Source of the DNA: an uncultured Anaerolineales bacterium
GTDB taxonomy: Bacteria; Chloroflexota; Anaerolineae; Aggregatilineales; Aggregatilineaceae
Length of the DNA: 64,000 nucleotides
Assembly: GCA_937135955.1 (NCBI GenBank)
Contig: CAKZOB010000079.1
Span: 30,141 to 94,140 of the forward strand
Direction: 5' to 3'
Part shown: positions 1 through 10,193 of the stretch, in pieces
How the letters are laid out: each line of letters begins with the position of its first letter
How positions within the stretch are numbered: the stretch's first letter is position 1
Translations under genes and position numbers: made by a program
Notes under the pieces: generated by a model
Seen by the model: only the letters and a program-made list of their open reading frames with translations
Databases searched by the model: none
What the model was told of the DNA's origin: nothing

Positions 1-889
1 CAACCTGTTGTTCGCGGAATGGTTCGGCCCATTCCCCAATGGCGGGCGACTGCAACACGCGCAGGTCAAGCATCATCTTGTGCAGGCTTCCCGCCAACCC
101 AGCCAGCGCGTTCAGCACCAGCCAGTCCTGCTTGCGCGGGTAAGTCTGCGTCGTCACAGCGAACGCCTCCAGATCGAGACGGATCATCACCCGCGTCTCC
201 AGGTCAGTGGGGGTGAGACCCTGCTCGCGCAACAACTCCGCATATGAAGCGCTGGTGCCCACCGCCCCTTTGATCCCTTTGCCGCGAATACCCTCGCGCA
301 CGCGGGACAATTCCTCCCAGTCCGTCCACAAGTCCTGGGCATACTGCGCCAGGCGGAACCCCACAGTCGTTGGTTCCGCGGGTTGAATGTGCGTGAAGCC
401 CATGCACGCTGTGTCGGCCCAGCGCTCGATGCTCTCTGCCAGGCTTCGCAACAGGTCGGCCAGAGTCTCCAACAGCAAATCAAGCGCCTCGCGCAGCCGT
501 AGCGCGTCCGCATTGTCCTGAATGTCTGCGCTGGTCGCCCCCAGATGCAAGACTCTGCCACCCAAAGGACACTGCTCCGCGAACGTCTTCAGTTCGGCCA
601 TCAGGTCGTGCTGCACCACCGCCTCGATAGCCTGCGCGCGCTGTAGATCGATCTCCTCCATATGCGCACGCAGATCAGCCGCCTCTTCTGCCGTCACCAA
701 TCCCAGTTCGGCCTGAGCTTCCGCCAGCGCTACCCACACGCGCCGCCATAACAGGCGCTGATACGCCAGGCTCCACACCCGACGCATCTGCTCCGAACCA
801 TAACGCCAGGTAAATGGAGACTGATAAACCGATTGGTCAGGATCGATTGCTTCACCCATGAACGATCTGTATTCACCTGGATATGCCAT
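1..889 (-). CDS. purB: Adenylosuccinate lyase, N-terminal part (runs off the window)
   Basis: The minus strand from ATG 889 is open to the window edge, giving 296 codons without a stop. The protein resembles adenylosuccinate lyase, the purine enzyme that releases fumarate from SAICAR and adenylosuccinate. Visible family features are a His-Asp pair at about residues 94-95, a TSAD stretch at about 119-122 in the position of the usual TSxD/SSAD loop, and HIQPAEPTT at about 167-175. The catalytic signature loop lies beyond the window. A second in-frame Met at residue 11 is an alternative start. A TATAAT box lies at 907-912, so the leader would be very short and the Shine-Dalgarno is weak. Other fumarase/aspartase superfamily members are possible, but the loop motifs favour PurB. 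Confidence 0.88.
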   Translation of the reverse strand, partial: MAYPGEYRSFMGEAIDPDQSVYQSPFTWRYGSEQMRRVWSLAYQRLLWRRVWVALAEAQAELGLVTAEEAADLRAHMEEIDLQRAQAIEAVVQHDLMAELKTFAEQCPLGGRVLHLGATSADIQDNADALRLREALDLLLETLADLLRSLAESIERWADTACMGFTHIQPAEPTTVGFRLAQYAQDLWTDWEELSRVREGIRGKGIKGAVGTSASYAELLREQGLTPTDLETRVMIRLDLEAFAVTTQTYPRKQDWLVLNALAGLAGSLHKMMLDLRVLQSPAIGEWAEPFREQQV

Positions 890-906
890 GCCAACCCTGC
901 CGCCCG

Positions 907-912
907 ATTATA
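907..912 (-). promoter_or_regulatory. -10 box for purB
   Basis: A perfect TATAAT on the minus strand lies 18 bp upstream of the purB ATG. The best -35 candidate, TTCGCC at 931-936 with an 18-bp spacer, is poor. The rest of the 890-1150 gap contains a plus-strand promoter and no gene that I can support. Confidence 0.45.
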
Positions 913-1010
913 CTGATCGGCCTGTTCCCAGGCGAAAACTGTGGGCTGCCCGGCTTATATCTCAGCGGTCTGGCGGAGCTACTTTAATCAACCTCTTACC
1001 AATGTCACTC

Positions 1011-1039
1011 TTGACTCAACTTACCCCAGGTGCTTAAAT
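1011..1039 (+). promoter_or_regulatory. Sigma-70-type promoter
   Basis: TTGACT at 1011-1016 is followed after 17 bp by TTAAAT at 1034-1039, with an extended -10 TGC. It would start a transcript of about 100 nt of leader before the small gene at 1151. Confidence 0.55.
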
Positions 1040-1150
1040 GAAGATAGCAAAGATTCTCTATCGGCCTGCCACTGCCGAACGTGTGCAGTCAAGCCCCACT
1101 GTCATCTCTAGGGAATGGTGATAGCACGGTGAGTAGTGGAGGGTGAGAAG

Positions 1151-1354
1151 ATGCAAACGCCAGAAGCACGTATAGGTCGCGTCATTCGAGTGGGACGAGG
1201 CTGGGCCGATGTCAGTGTAGATCGCCGCATCGTGCGCCTCACCACCAACCCGGAGTTGCTGGTGAGGCCCGGCGGATACCTGAAAATCGTCGGCACCAGC
1301 GGGGTTGCTACATCTTTGCCCGAGCCACATCAGCCTGTTCGGGCTGGCCATTGA
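1151..1354 (+). CDS. Small uncharacterised protein, 67 aa
   Basis: I do not recognise this protein. ATG 1151 is chosen over an upstream in-frame GTG at 1136 because GGAGG at 1138-1142 sits 8 nt before it. The sequence alternates hydrophobic and charged residues (IGRVIRVGRGWADVSV, then a VRPGGYLKIVG ending), which suggests a compact beta-rich, possibly OB-like, fold; this is inference only. It has no signal peptide or membrane segment. A promoter at 1011-1039 and a strong terminator at 1382-1414 frame it as a single-gene unit, which supports it being real despite its size. Confidence 0.65.
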   Translation: MQTPEARIGRVIRVGRGWADVSVDRRIVRLTTNPELLVRPGGYLKIVGTSGVATSLPEPHQPVRAGH

Positions 1355-1381
1355 CCGCAATCCAGTTTCTTCCAGACCGAC

Positions 1382-1414
1382 GGCGCGTCGTGCAAGATTG
1401 GACGCGCCTTTTTT
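1382..1414 (+). terminator. Rho-independent terminator
   Basis: GGCGCGTC (1382-1389) pairs perfectly with GACGCGCC (1401-1408) and is followed by six T (1409-1414). It ends the transcript of the 67-aa gene. Confidence 0.9.
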
Positions 1415-1501
1415 GTGCCTCGTTACTACCCCAAGCGCCTCTGATCGTCTACAATAGAGAGCGGAATCTGATCGAGACTTGCCCGTCTAGTGAGGATGCT
1501 G

Positions 1502-1825
1502 ATGCAAAACGCCGAGGAACGGATTCAGCGTATGCGCGAGCTGCGCGACGCAAAAGTCATACCGCACCTGCAACAATACGCGCCGGTGTGGATGGTCAGC
1601 GAGACGCCGCTGCTTAACGACGATGCCATTCAATTCAATGTGGTCTTCTATCACCCTTACTACGGTTGGGTGAACCGCCGCTACCGTTTCGACGCCTTCA
1701 ACAACGTCCTCTATCACCAGGGACAGACCGTCATCAGCGAGAACGAGGCGTTGCTGAATCTCGAAGAGAAAACGCCGTACATCGCCGCCGAGACGGTCAA
1801 CACGGTAGACTCTTACGGCGGCTGA
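1502..1825 (+). CDS. Uncharacterised protein, 107 aa
   Basis: No family is recognised. ATG 1502 is preferred because GAGG at 1492-1495 lies 6 nt upstream; in-frame GTG 1490 and ATG 1496 are alternatives. The N-terminus is a charged helix (AEERIQRMRELRDAK). The rest is rich in aromatic residues (FYHPYYGWVNRRYRF) and looks soluble. A TACAAT box lies at 1450-1455 without a clear -35. The gene converges with the GNAT gene at 1897 across a hairpin at 1843-1873. Confidence 0.7.
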   Translation: MQNAEERIQRMRELRDAKVIPHLQQYAPVWMVSETPLLNDDAIQFNVVFYHPYYGWVNRRYRFDAFNNVLYHQGQTVISENEALLNLEEKTPYIAAETVNTVDSYGG

Positions 1826-1842
1826 GTTCCGTTGCCTGGGCA

Positions 1843-1873
1843 GCGAGCGCACCTTTCCCGGCTGTGCGCTCGC
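1843..1873. terminator. Intergenic hairpin between converging genes
   Basis: GCGAGCGCAC (1843-1852) and GTGCGCTCGC (1864-1873) form a perfect 10-bp stem. There is no T-tract on either side, so it is a terminator-like barrier rather than a classic intrinsic terminator. Confidence 0.55.
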
Positions 1874-1896
1874 TCACAACTCCGTCGGGTGCGCTC

Positions 1897-2916
1897 TCAC
1901 GCCGCCATTGATCGGGGCGCGATCATCAACTGGTAGACTTTGGTATCGCGCCCGCCCATGTCGTATTTGTACGCCTCATCTCCCCGCAGAAAGTCGAACG
2001 TATGATACCCTTGCTGGATCGCGTACTCGATCAGGCGTGCCAACAACACGATGCCTGGGCTGAGATGCCCATGCTTTTGCGGATCGAGGCCAGAGTTATA
2101 CACAAGAATGCGCTGGTTGTAGGCAAAATTGAGGTATGCTGCAGCACGCTCCCCCTTCACCGTCAGAAACGCCAGTTGCAGCCACCCCCGCTCCGCCATG
2201 CGCACTGTCATCAACTCGAAGAAACGCCGGTTCTGTGCGTTTTCCAAAAACCTCGCCTTGTCCGGCGAACTGGCAGCCATCAACGCCATGAAGTGCACCA
2301 CTTCCTGCTGCAAGTCATGCTCTGGCCCCACAATGTACCAGTCCACTTCGCCCGCCGCGCGGCGTAGTTTGCGCCGTAGTTCATGCCTGTTCTTTTTGTC
2401 CAGGCTGTTGACGTAGTCCTCAAAAGTGCGCGGCAGCACAATGATCGGACATACCTCTTGCAGGCGCACAGTGCTTTCCAGGCCGCACATCTGCGCTGCG
2501 CGTGCCATACCCTGCAGTGCCCGTGACTGCTCTGGAATGTTACACAACATCATCTCGTCGAAGGCGTCGGTGTGCTCAGCGACCCAGGCCGCCAGCGCTT
2601 CGTATACCGCCCCTTCATAGCCGCGCCGGGCTACAATATCCAGATAGTCTGTCACGTCCACACAACCGACTGTCCGCACGATGCGCCGACCGTCGCCCTG
2701 CATATCAATGAACCAGGGAGCCAGACCCTGCCACTGGCCGTCATCATCGCGCACCACCAACACCCACAACTGCCCAGGGTGATAGGCTTCCCACCATATT
2801 TCCTGCCAGTCGCAGGTCAAGAAAATCTGGTTGGCATCGCTGGCCTGCACCAGTTCATTCCACTCGGCGGAACAATCGCTAAATACGCGGGAATGGTCAT
2901 AGAGCGTGACGTACAT
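1897..2916 (-). CDS. GNAT-fold acyltransferase, CelD/FemAB-like
   Basis: The 339-aa protein resembles the GNAT-type family annotated as 'protein involved in cellulose biosynthesis CelD', which has two tandem GNAT-like folds as in FemAB transferases. Supporting parts are the KKNRHELRRKLRR stretch in mid-protein, which is typical at the start of the second GNAT fold, and the C-terminal block FDFLRGDEAYKYDMGG, which matches the family's usual ending. The likely reaction is transfer of an acyl or aminoacyl group to a surface polymer or small molecule; the substrate is unknown. ATG 2916 is chosen because AAAGG lies 7 nt upstream; ATG 2922 is too close to it. It is transcribed alone from a TATAAT at 2956-2961. 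Confidence 0.75.
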   Translation of the reverse strand: MYVTLYDHSRVFSDCSAEWNELVQASDANQIFLTCDWQEIWWEAYHPGQLWVLVVRDDDGQWQGLAPWFIDMQGDGRRIVRTVGCVDVTDYLDIVARRGYEGAVYEALAAWVAEHTDAFDEMMLCNIPEQSRALQGMARAAQMCGLESTVRLQEVCPIIVLPRTFEDYVNSLDKKNRHELRRKLRRAAGEVDWYIVGPEHDLQQEVVHFMALMAASSPDKARFLENAQNRRFFELMTVRMAERGWLQLAFLTVKGERAAAYLNFAYNQRILVYNSGLDPQKHGHLSPGIVLLARLIEYAIQQGYHTFDFLRGDEAYKYDMGGRDTKVYQLMIAPRSMAA

Positions 2917-2955
2917 GGACATACCTTTCGTCAGGTGACCATGAATACTCTCTCG

Positions 2956-2961
2956 ATTATA
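2956..2961 (-). promoter_or_regulatory. -10 box for the GNAT gene
   Basis: TATAAT on the minus strand, 40 bp upstream of ATG 2916. No convincing -35 was found. Confidence 0.4.
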
Positions 2962-3004
2962 CTGTTCCGGTCCGTTCTTCCCCATGAGTGTTACATCAGA
3001 ATCA

Positions 3005-3013
3005 TGCTAGAAT
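3005..3013 (+). promoter_or_regulatory. Extended -10 promoter element
   Basis: TGC-TAGAAT at 3005-3013 lies 32 bp upstream of the solute-binding protein ATG. There is no clear -35, so this is a weak call. Confidence 0.4.
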
Positions 3014-3045
3014 CAGCGCACCGTCGCGAAGGGGAAAGGTCAGCC

Positions 3046-4236
3046 ATGCGTAGACTTGCCAGCTTTCTGTGCGTGATCGCGCTCAACACTTTCTTTACAA
3101 TGCTGTTGGGCGCTTGCCAGAGCGACTCACCTTCGGCGCAACAACTGACGTCCACCGCTACACCAGCGCCACCACGCACGCTACTTGTGTGGCACGCCCT
3201 ACCCCAAGACGAACGCGCCGCGCTTGAAGAACTCCGCCGCAACTTCGAAGCTGCGCATCCGACCATAGATGTACAGCTTGTCGCACACCCTGCCGACACG
3301 CTGCTGGAGACCTTCCGCCAGCAAACTCTGGCCGGCGCGGGTCCCGACCTGCTGATCTTCCCTCGTTCCGAACTGCCTGGCCTGGCCGGGTCCGGCTTGA
3401 TTCAGGCGCTGGACAATTCCCTGATAGACGCCATCACGACCTACCAGACGCCTATCGCGCTTTCGATCGCCACTCTCGACGGGACGACCTACGGCGTGAC
3501 CCTGGCGACCGAGTTCCCTACTCTCTATTACCGGCGCAGCCTGCTCACCCCATCATTCGCTTCTGTGGAGGAATTCGTAGCCCAGGCCAAGATCGCCGGG
3601 CTGGTCGTCCCGCCGACCTTCGCTGCCACTGCCGGGCTGTTGCTGGCCGCTGATCCTGAGCCTTTCGACGAAGACGGCCCGTTGCCGTCGGCCTTGTTAT
3701 CGTACTTCGCAGCACTGGCCAATATGGCTACCACGCCTTCCGTGCATTTCACCACCGATCCCGCCCCTTTCATGAGTGGGAACGCCACCCTGCTCATCGC
3801 CTCTTCAAACGACTATCCGCAGCTTGCAGATGCTGTCGGCAATGATCTGGGCGTGACGACCTGGCCTGGGCACGGGCCGTCTTCCTGGCGTGTACCGGTC
3901 CAGGGCGAACCAGTGATCGGCATCAGTCTGAACATCACTCGCCAGAGCGCAGAAGCCGCCAACCTGTTCCTCGCTTACCTGCTCGCGCCCGATTCCCAGG
4001 CGCTCTGGTTCGTGCGGACAGGCAAAGCGCCCGCCAACGCCCATGCCATGCCCGACAGAGAGCTTGCCACCGCCTGGGGCAATGCCTTACAGTGGGGCTT
4101 GCCCCTGCCAATCGTGCCAAAGAACGCCGTTGACGCCCTTGCCGCGCTGGACGCGGCTGTCCGGGAGGTTGTGTTGCAGGGACTGTCCCCCAGTGCAGCC
4201 GTTGAGCGAGTTCAAAATGCCCTCTCAGCGCCCTGA
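3046..4236 (+). CDS. Extracellular solute-binding lipoprotein (sugar ABC type)
   Basis: This 396-aa lipoprotein has a basic N-terminus, a hydrophobic segment and the lipobox LLGAC, followed by a Ser/Thr/Pro linker. The mature part reads like family-1 sugar-binding proteins of ABC importers: LLVWHALPQDERAALEEL near the start, AGAGPDLLIFP for the first lobe, and a GEPVIGISLN stretch followed by a helical C-terminus. ATG 3046 follows GGGGAAAGG with good spacing. No permease or ATPase gene lies beside it, so it either shares a distant transporter or acts as a sensor. The C-terminus is predicted to be helical and complete. Confidence 0.85.
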   Translation: MRRLASFLCVIALNTFFTMLLGACQSDSPSAQQLTSTATPAPPRTLLVWHALPQDERAALEELRRNFEAAHPTIDVQLVAHPADTLLETFRQQTLAGAGPDLLIFPRSELPGLAGSGLIQALDNSLIDAITTYQTPIALSIATLDGTTYGVTLATEFPTLYYRRSLLTPSFASVEEFVAQAKIAGLVVPPTFAATAGLLLAADPEPFDEDGPLPSALLSYFAALANMATTPSVHFTTDPAPFMSGNATLLIASSNDYPQLADAVGNDLGVTTWPGHGPSSWRVPVQGEPVIGISLNITRQSAEAANLFLAYLLAPDSQALWFVRTGKAPANAHAMPDRELATAWGNALQWGLPLPIVPKNAVDALAALDAAVREVVLQGLSPSAAVERVQNALSAP

Positions 4237-4283
4237 CACTGGCTGCCTTCAATTCCGCTCCGCTGGCTCAGGGCGCGGAGGGT

Positions 4284-4292
4284 TGCTATACT
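4284..4292 (+). promoter_or_regulatory. Extended -10 promoter element
   Basis: TGC-TATACT (4284-4292) lies 60 bp upstream of the HEAT-like gene. A clear -35 is missing. Confidence 0.45.
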
Positions 4293-4351
4293 GGTGACGA
4301 TTCACCTGCTCAGTGTACCGATCGGCGGCCAGCCCCAACCGAGGAGTACCC

Positions 4352-4582
4352 GTGTCCACGAACGAGCGATTGATTGCCTATCACCTCTCGCGTCTGAAAG
4401 ACAAAAATCCGGAAGTCCGGCTCAACTCCATCGCCGAGCTAGTCTTGTTGCAGGCCACCGACGCGCTCGATGCGCTGGAAGCCCTTTACTACCACGATCC
4501 CGACGAGCGCGTCCGCCAGGAAGCGCAGCGCGCCGGACGCGCTCTGTTCATGCTCAAGAAACAGCAGACTTCGCCTCGTTAG
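4352..4582 (+). CDS. Small HEAT-repeat-like protein, 76 aa
   Basis: GTG 4352 is the start because GAGGAG at 4341-4346 is correctly spaced; the upstream ATG in frame has no ribosome binding site. The protein holds two helical-hairpin units: LKDKNPEVRLNSIAELVLL and a second with HDPDERVRQEAQRAGRAL. This is the D-x-x-V-R pattern of HEAT or PBS-lyase repeats. A protein this short can only be a partial solenoid, so it probably acts as a small binding protein. The partner is unknown. Confidence 0.7.
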   Translation: MSTNERLIAYHLSRLKDKNPEVRLNSIAELVLLQATDALDALEALYYHDPDERVRQEAQRAGRALFMLKKQQTSPR

Positions 4583-4614
4583 GCTACGCGCCAATTCACA
4601 GGCAGATTGACGAA

Positions 4615-4650
4615 AACGCGGGCTACTCTGCGCACAGAGCGGCCCGCGTT
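4615..4650 (-). terminator. Terminator of valS (bidirectional hairpin)
   Basis: AACGCGGGC (4615-4623) pairs with GCCCGCGTT (4642-4650). Read on the minus strand the stem is followed by a short T run, so it mainly ends valS. It may also stop the HEAT-like gene coming from the other side. Confidence 0.75.
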
Positions 4651-4666
4651 CTCCCTCGCGCTACGG

Positions 4667-7303
<2,637 letters not shown>

Positions 7304-7384
7304 GGTGTCCTCGTTTACCGCTATGGCACAGTGAACCCGTGACAACTCGTCGAATGCATTGATAGACTTGCCCTGCTCCCCCCC

Positions 7385-8149
7385 TCAGCCCGGCCTGACA
7401 GCGGTCATCACCACCTCCCAGCGATCCCGTTGCAGCCGGATATCGGTGAAACCCACTTCGGACATCACCACTTCTACCTCGGCAGTGGTGAGGGCGCGCA
7501 ACCTGACCGGATGACGCGCGACACGATACGACACCCCATTGCCCCGCACGATGAAACTATTGTGTGTCACTGTAATCGGTGGCCCATCATCCCAATCCCA
7601 GATATCGAAGGTGATGACCTGCTCCTGCGGTTCATCGTGCACGCGCCCCGGCACAAAGCGCGGGCGATCTTCGAGCAGAAGCTCGAAATCGCGCATCCCT
7701 ACCAGCAACAGCCCTCCTGGCCGCAATAGCTCGTAGAAGATGAGCATGGCCTCCTCGATCTGATCGTCGCGCAGCAGGTGCGGCAACGCATTTCCCTTGG
7801 TGATCACTGCGTCGAACGGGCCGCTGACATGATCCGGCAGGTTCTGGAAATCCGACTGCACAAAGGTGATGCGTTCGCTCACGCCCTTTTCAGCAGCATT
7901 CTGCCGGGCGCGCGCCAGCAATCCCCCGCTGGGATCTGCCGCCGTCACCTGATAGCCCAGGGCAGCCAGGGCAATGCTCTGTGTCCCTGGCCCGCACGAG
8001 GCGTCTAGCACTGTCCGCACGCCGTGTTCGCGCAGGTATCGCCGCAGATTCAGCCCTTCACGTTCCAGTTCCGCATCCCAGTCCCGATACCACAGGTGAT
8101 AGTCGTCTGCCATCGCATTGTAGAACGCATTCGTATCGTTGTTGTCCAT
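7385..8149 (-). CDS. Class I SAM-dependent methyltransferase
   Basis: The 254-aa protein has a Rossmann methyltransferase core. Motif I is VLDASCGPGTQSIALA, followed by an acidic residue after the second strand (VTAADPSGG) and an LLRPGGLLLVGMRD motif. The CGPGTQ form resembles glycine/sarcosine N-methyltransferases, so a small amine or amino acid substrate is plausible but not shown. ATG 8149 is the start: TGAGG lies 5 nt upstream, and any longer reading would run back through the T-box leader. It is the first gene after that leader and the partner of valS in the operon. Why a methyltransferase should respond to valine tRNA charging is unknown. Confidence 0.85.
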   Translation of the reverse strand: MDNNDTNAFYNAMADDYHLWYRDWDAELEREGLNLRRYLREHGVRTVLDASCGPGTQSIALAALGYQVTAADPSGGLLARARQNAAEKGVSERITFVQSDFQNLPDHVSGPFDAVITKGNALPHLLRDDQIEEAMLIFYELLRPGGLLLVGMRDFELLLEDRPRFVPGRVHDEPQEQVITFDIWDWDDGPPITVTHNSFIVRGNGVSYRVARHPVRLRALTTAEVEVVMSEVGFTDIRLQRDRWEVVMTAVRPG

Positions 8150-8164
8150 CTCATCCTCAGAAAC

Positions 8165-8427
8165 AGTTAGCGCTCTTTCGCCACACCAAGGACGAAAGAG
8201 CGCTCTTCCGCGGTACCACCTTGCTTCCCGGCGCATTGCACGCCGGGCGCTTATACGCGCGTTAACGGGCGCATCCCGGACACACCTACTGACACCCCGG
8301 TGCTTTCAGCGTGTCGGCTCAGGAGCGACCTTCAGCGGCGGCCACTATGCGGGCTTGCAGCCTCCGACCCGCATTCTCTGCCAGCGCCGGACCGCTTACT
8401 CCTCTCCGTCGCAGCCAGTCTCAGACT
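8165..8427 (-). promoter_or_regulatory. T-box riboswitch, valine specifier
   Basis: Read on the minus strand, the leader has the invariant T-box sequence GGTGGTACCGCGG at 8208-8220. Its UGGU can pair with the ACCA end of tRNA-Val. Upstream is an AGAGA motif followed by a distal hairpin closed by GCGGG/CCCGC, as in Stem I. On the descending side, GAAGGTCGCTCC presents GUC (8327-8329), a valine codon, as specifier. After the T-box comes a 12-bp hairpin. Uncharged tRNA-Val should stabilise the antiterminator and raise expression of the methyltransferase and valS. Boundaries are approximate. Confidence 0.92.
8169..8204 (-). terminator. T-box terminator/competing hairpin
   Basis: AGCGCTCTTTCG (8193-8204) pairs perfectly with CGAAAGAGCGCT (8169-8180). 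The downstream sequence AACTGTTTCTG has only a weak U-tract, unlike other terminators in this window. Transcription attenuation is therefore likely but not certain. Confidence 0.7.
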
Positions 8428-8433
8428 TGCGCA

Positions 8434-8463
8434 AGTATAGCATGTGCCTCACAGCAGCGTCAA
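8434..8463 (-). promoter_or_regulatory. Promoter of the T-box operon
   Basis: TTGACG (8458-8463), an 18-bp spacer and TATACT (8434-8439) with extended -10 TGC. The predicted start near 8427 lies just upstream of Stem I of the T-box. Confidence 0.8.
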
Positions 8464-8513
8464 CGGCAAATCGCGCGGTTTTTCCGGTTTCCTCTCGCTC
8501 GCTCTGCGCTCAA

Positions 8514-9068
8514 TCAGAGCCACTTTTCTACCCATCCCAACGAAAGCGCCCCCGCAAAGGCTATACCCGTTGCCTGGATGAACTTCCCCAGAAAAGACAC
8601 GCCCAGGAAGCGCAAGACAGGCATCTTCCCGGCACCGGCCATTAGCCCCGCCAGATCAAAGAACGGATTGGGTACGGCGCTGAGGGCGAAGATGGTGAGC
8701 ACGCCGTTACGCTGCATCCACTGCCGGATGCGCACAGCGATCGCCGATTCCTCGATGAGCGCCAGGCCCGTGTAGCCCGTCACATAGCCGGTGATTTCGC
8801 CCAGTGCTGCGCCCAGCCCTGCGACTGCCCCCACAATCACCGGGTTCAGGGAGTGACCCAGCGCAAACACGATGATCAGACCTGGCGCAGGCAACACCAG
8901 CGTGGCATTACTCAGCAACATCGCCAGAAAAGCGCCTGCGTACCCCAGCGCGGAAAATTCCTGCATCCGGTCGCGATTGACCGCCACGATCCCCGATAGC
9001 AACAGAATCCCTGCCAGCCCTGTTCCCCGCAGCACCCACGACAACCTGGACGACTGCACCGATTTCAT
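8514..9068 (-). CDS. VTT-domain (DedA/SNARE-associated) membrane protein
   Basis: The 184-aa protein has a short cytosolic N-terminus, then a hydrophobic segment and a VTT-like core with several membrane or re-entrant helices (FLAMLLSNATLVLPAPGLIIV; GAVAGLGAALGEITGYVTGY). The F-A-L-S-A-V-P-N-P-F-F-D run near residue 130 is the typical re-entrant motif of this family. Such proteins act in lipid scrambling or undecaprenyl-phosphate recycling; which applies here is unknown. It lies 42 bp downstream of udk and may share its transcript. Its Shine-Dalgarno (AGAGG) is very close to the ATG. Confidence 0.8.
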   Translation of the reverse strand: MKSVQSSRLSWVLRGTGLAGILLLSGIVAVNRDRMQEFSALGYAGAFLAMLLSNATLVLPAPGLIIVFALGHSLNPVIVGAVAGLGAALGEITGYVTGYTGLALIEESAIAVRIRQWMQRNGVLTIFALSAVPNPFFDLAGLMAGAGKMPVLRFLGVSFLGKFIQATGIAFAGALSLGWVEKWL

Positions 9069-9110
9069 GGCCTCTGCTCACTTCGCTCGATAGGCTGACC
9101 GCACCCCACC

Positions 9111-9779
9111 CTAACGGCGCATCAGACTTGACCGCAATTCCGGGCTTTCCAGCATACTGCGAATGCGCGCTGCCACCATATCTATGGCCACCAGATTCAT
9201 CCCCCCTTCCGGGATGATCACGTCTGCATACCGCTTGCTCGGCTCCACAAAATCCAGGTGCATGGGGCGCACGCTGTTCAGGTACTGCTCAATGACCGAG
9301 TCAACTGTACGCCCTCGCTCGGCCAGGTCGCGCTTGAGTCGGCGGATGAAACGAATATCCGGATCCGTGTCTACGAAGATGCGCACATCGAAGAGTTTGC
9401 GCAATTCCGGCTCAGCGAAAATCAAGATTCCCTCAACCAGAATGATAGGCTGCGGGTGCACAATGCGCACTTCGTCCAGTCGGCGAAATGTGGTGAAGTC
9501 ATAGACGGGCACGGCGACCGATTCACCGCGCTTTAGTTGCTGAATATGTTCGATCAGCAGCGATGTTTCCAGCGTGTCGGGGTGATCGAAGTTAATCGGC
9601 TGTCCGGCTGAAAAGGGGAGATCACGCAGGTCTTTGTAGTAAGCATCGTGCTCCAGATAGGCGATGTTCTCAGTCCCGACACGCTCCAGAATGGCGCGCG
9701 AGACGGTGGTCTTGCCCGCGCCCGTTCCTCCTGCCACCCCGATCGTCACCGGGTTGATCGGTGTGCGGTGACCGCTCAT
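9111..9779 (-). CDS. udk: Uridine kinase
   Basis: The 222-aa protein phosphorylates uridine and cytidine in pyrimidine salvage. A P-loop GGTGAGKT sits at residues 17-24, followed by the family motif YLEHDAYYKD. Next come NFDHPDTLE, the substrate-contact region VYDFTTFRR, and LVEGILIF. ATG 9779 is chosen because GGAGGGAG lies directly upstream; longer readings extend toward the tRNA gene. It lies just downstream of tRNA-Thr on the same strand and may be cotranscribed with it. Phosphoribulokinase-like paralogues are the main alternative but fit less well. Confidence 0.92.
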   Translation of the reverse strand: MSGHRTPINPVTIGVAGGTGAGKTTVSRAILERVGTENIAYLEHDAYYKDLRDLPFSAGQPINFDHPDTLETSLLIEHIQQLKRGESVAVPVYDFTTFRRLDEVRIVHPQPIILVEGILIFAEPELRKLFDVRIFVDTDPDIRFIRRLKRDLAERGRTVDSVIEQYLNSVRPMHLDFVEPSKRYADVIIPEGGMNLVAIDMVAARIRSMLESPELRSSLMRR

Positions 9780-9850
9780 GGCTCCCTCCATCGGGCCACG
9801 AACAGATAAAACAAATGCCCGCAGTTTGCTCACTGGGGCACTCTGGCGAG

Positions 9851-9923
9851 AGCCACCCAAGGGAGTTGAACCCTTAACCTAACGCTTACGAAGCGTTTGC
9901 TCTGCCGATTGAGCTAGGGTGGC
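9851..9923 (-). tRNA. tRNA-Thr (anticodon CGT)
   Basis: The minus strand folds into a full cloverleaf. The acceptor stem is GCCACCC/GGGTGGC, the D arm GCTC/GAGC, the anticodon stem AACGC/GCGTT with loop TTCGTAA, and the T arm AAGGG/CCCTT with loop TTCAACT. The anticodon CGT reads ACG (threonine). CCA is not encoded; the discriminator is U. Confidence 0.95.
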
Positions 9924-9937
9924 AACCGTTGGCTGGC

Positions 9938-9966
9938 ATTATAACAACCTGCGCCCCGGCTGACAA
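9938..9966 (-). promoter_or_regulatory. Promoter of tRNA-Thr
   Basis: TTGTCA (9961-9966), 17-bp spacer, TATAAT (9938-9943). The predicted start lies about 8 nt before the tRNA. Confidence 0.85.
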
Positions 9967-10045
9967 GAGCGAATCCAAGGGAAAACTGCGGGCGCTCCAG
10001 GGCGCTAAGTGTCCCAGTTATTAGAACCCCGCCGGATGCGGCGCG

Positions 10046-10074
10046 TTGTTCACCAGGTTCCCTCAGGTTATAAT
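10046..10074 (+). promoter_or_regulatory. Promoter of mutL
   Basis: TTGTTC (10046-10051), 17-bp spacer, TATAAT (10069-10074). It leaves a leader of about 110 nt before mutL, in which I see no recognised regulatory structure. Confidence 0.75.
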
Positions 10075-10193
10075 CCAGCGCGTCGGTTTGGACAACAAGC
10101 ACTTCTGATCTGCGCTAATCTGCATCCGCCACAGACAGTCCCGGCTCGTTTTCGCCCGAAGACACGCGCAGAGCATACCGAGGCCGAACTCCC

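Noticed and set aside
2572..3045. N-terminal extension of the solute-binding protein
   Set aside because: The extension is antisense to the GNAT gene; the lipoprotein signal begins only at ATG 3046 with its own Shine-Dalgarno.
8139..8645. 168-codon plus-strand frame through the T-box region
   Set aside because: The region is explained by an RNA leader and promoter on the other strand; the frame has no start signals.
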